The translations under genes and the position numbers were made by a program. From the NCBI RefSeq assembly GCF_003344625.1, contig NZ_QPKJ02000010.1, positions 77,513 through 141,512 on the forward strand: DNA of 64,000 bases. Direction: 5' to 3'. This DNA comes from Solirubrobacter deserti (lineage in GTDB: Bacteria > Actinomycetota > Thermoleophilia > Solirubrobacterales > Solirubrobacteraceae). Shown here in pieces: positions 63,429 to 64,000 of the stretch (within the stretch, counting starts at the first letter, position 1; each line of letters opens with the position of its first letter). The notes under the pieces were generated by a model. The model was not told where the DNA came from and did not search any database. It saw nothing but the letters and a program-made list of their open reading frames with translations.

Positions 63429-63446
63429 GTCCGGGTTCGTCCGGAC
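63429..63446. terminator. Hairpin after element copy 10
   Basis: GTCCGG-GTTCGT-CCGGAC, perfect 6-bp arms. No T-tract. Similar in position to the hairpins after copies 5 and 8. Confidence 0.4.
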
Positions 63447-63567
63447 CTGTAGAGAGGGTGCGGTTAGCGGCGGGATGACTCTGAACAGCGCCGGCCGAGT
63501 TGGTGCCTTGGAGCAGACGCGTCTTCTGTCGCTGGCCGTACCGGAGCCGCGTGACTTCATAGCGCCT

Positions 63568-63700
63568 CTATGTCAAATCTGATGACTGAGACGATGTCTG
63601 AGAGCGGTGCTGGTCGGCTCGGAGCTGCCGGTAGACGACCTTGGCGAGTTGGCGTTTGAGGCTGCGGAGCGCTTCGGCCGGTGTCTTGTGCTCGTCTCGT
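63568..63700 (-). mobile_element. IS110 transposase 3' relic
   Basis: One minus-strand frame reads DEHKTPAEALRSLKRQLAKV, then VYRQLRAD, ending in a TAG at 63568. This matches the C-terminus of IS110 transposases (compare EGKTRKDSIRCLKRYLARRF in the relic at 50991-52075). Both end with TTGACATAG, the usual IS110 right-end sequence. No intact upstream part is visible. Confidence 0.6.
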
Positions 63701-64000
63701 TTCCGCTAACCCAGCGTAAAGCCGTCGTACCCCGATGCGGGGCGACATCCCTACGTGTCGCTTCGCACTCACAGGCGACGAGCTGCGCCAGGACGCGTGG
63801 CGCCCGGTTGCGGGAGTCCAGACGTCCCGGCGATCGCTCGGCGACCTCACGGATGACGGCGGCACCGGGCGCTTCCAACCGCGAGGGAGAGCACGGAGCG
63901 GTTCGTCATCTACGGGCAACGCGGTGCAGTGTCAAGGCCGGTTGAAGATTGGGCCGGTTTGGCCGGTTGAAAAGTGGTCCACCTGAGCGAGAGCTTGGCT
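63701..64000. other. Window end, probable mobile-element debris
   Basis: No supported gene. The last 60 bp have repeated GCCGGTTGAA/GCCGGTTTGG units and GTTGAAAAGTGGTCCACC, which look like an insertion-sequence end, but no family can be assigned from this much. Confidence 0.35.

Larger units (their letters stand above)
62976..63567. other. Gap with element copy 10
   Basis: 592 bp without a supported gene; short frames on both strands are Arg/Pro-rich and not convincing. Contains element copy 10 and a hairpin (63429-63446). Confidence 0.5.

Noticed and set aside
63000..63480. Several short frames on both strands near the window end
   Set aside because: Overlapping, Arg/Pro/Ser-rich, none with a ribosome binding site or domain; treated as non-coding.

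Overview
The window is very GC-rich chromosomal DNA with dense, often 4-bp-overlapping operons, many GTG/TTG starts and lineage hallmarks (LuxR-type LAL regulators, CGNR zinc-finger protein, fenitrothion-hydrolase-like membrane protein, a two-gene lactaldehyde-to-pyruvate route). I infer an actinobacterium of the Thermoleophilia, Solirubrobacter/Conexibacter-like; this rests on gene content and style, not on a database match.

Region 1 (1-28.4 kb) is a complete L-rhamnose utilisation island. Two secreted alpha-L-rhamnosidases (GH106 and GH78) share a leader sequence and a C-terminal module. Each sits beside a large LAL-type LuxR regulator. Between them lie an ABC rhamnose importer (two permeases, ATPase, lipoprotein), mutarotase, rhamnulokinase, rhamnose isomerase and a fused rhamnulose-1-phosphate aldolase/lactaldehyde dehydrogenase. 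LutABC then takes L-lactate to pyruvate. Two DeoR-family repressors flank the operon, and an MFS porter accompanies the second LAL gene. Three genes here (ABC ATPase and both DeoR repressors) have a strong Shine-Dalgarno exactly 6 nt before an in-frame ATC, with no better start nearby.

Region 2 (28.4-47.4 kb) is ordinary chromosome: CGNR regulator and EamA exporter from leaderless-looking divergent promoters, acyl-CoA dehydrogenase with a MaoC-type hydratase, diguanylate cyclase, TetR, a membrane protein with signal peptidase I, a copper amine oxidase apparently split into two secreted proteins, a hybrid histidine kinase with NarL-type regulator, a site-2-type protease, a frameshifted solute-binding protein, and a NarL-type two-component system divergent from an MMPL transporter across a perfect 22-bp palindrome.

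Region 3 (47.4-64 kb) is accessory DNA: mostly orphan small genes, a decayed IS110 and a second IS110 3' relic, a beta-propeller/double-ricin secreted protein, a Ser/Thr kinase, a YCII protein, a protein with an eCIS/polymorphic-effector-like N-terminus, and a TlpA-like/COG4315 pair. Running through it, all in the same orientation and nearly once per gene, is a ~22-bp element of form TTCGTCGA-N4-CGCTACTTCG. Seven copies from 57.1 to 63.4 kb divide the DNA into units of one gene (once two), which looks like a cassette array without any integrase in view. This is the most unusual feature of the window. No tRNA, rRNA or CRISPR was recognised.
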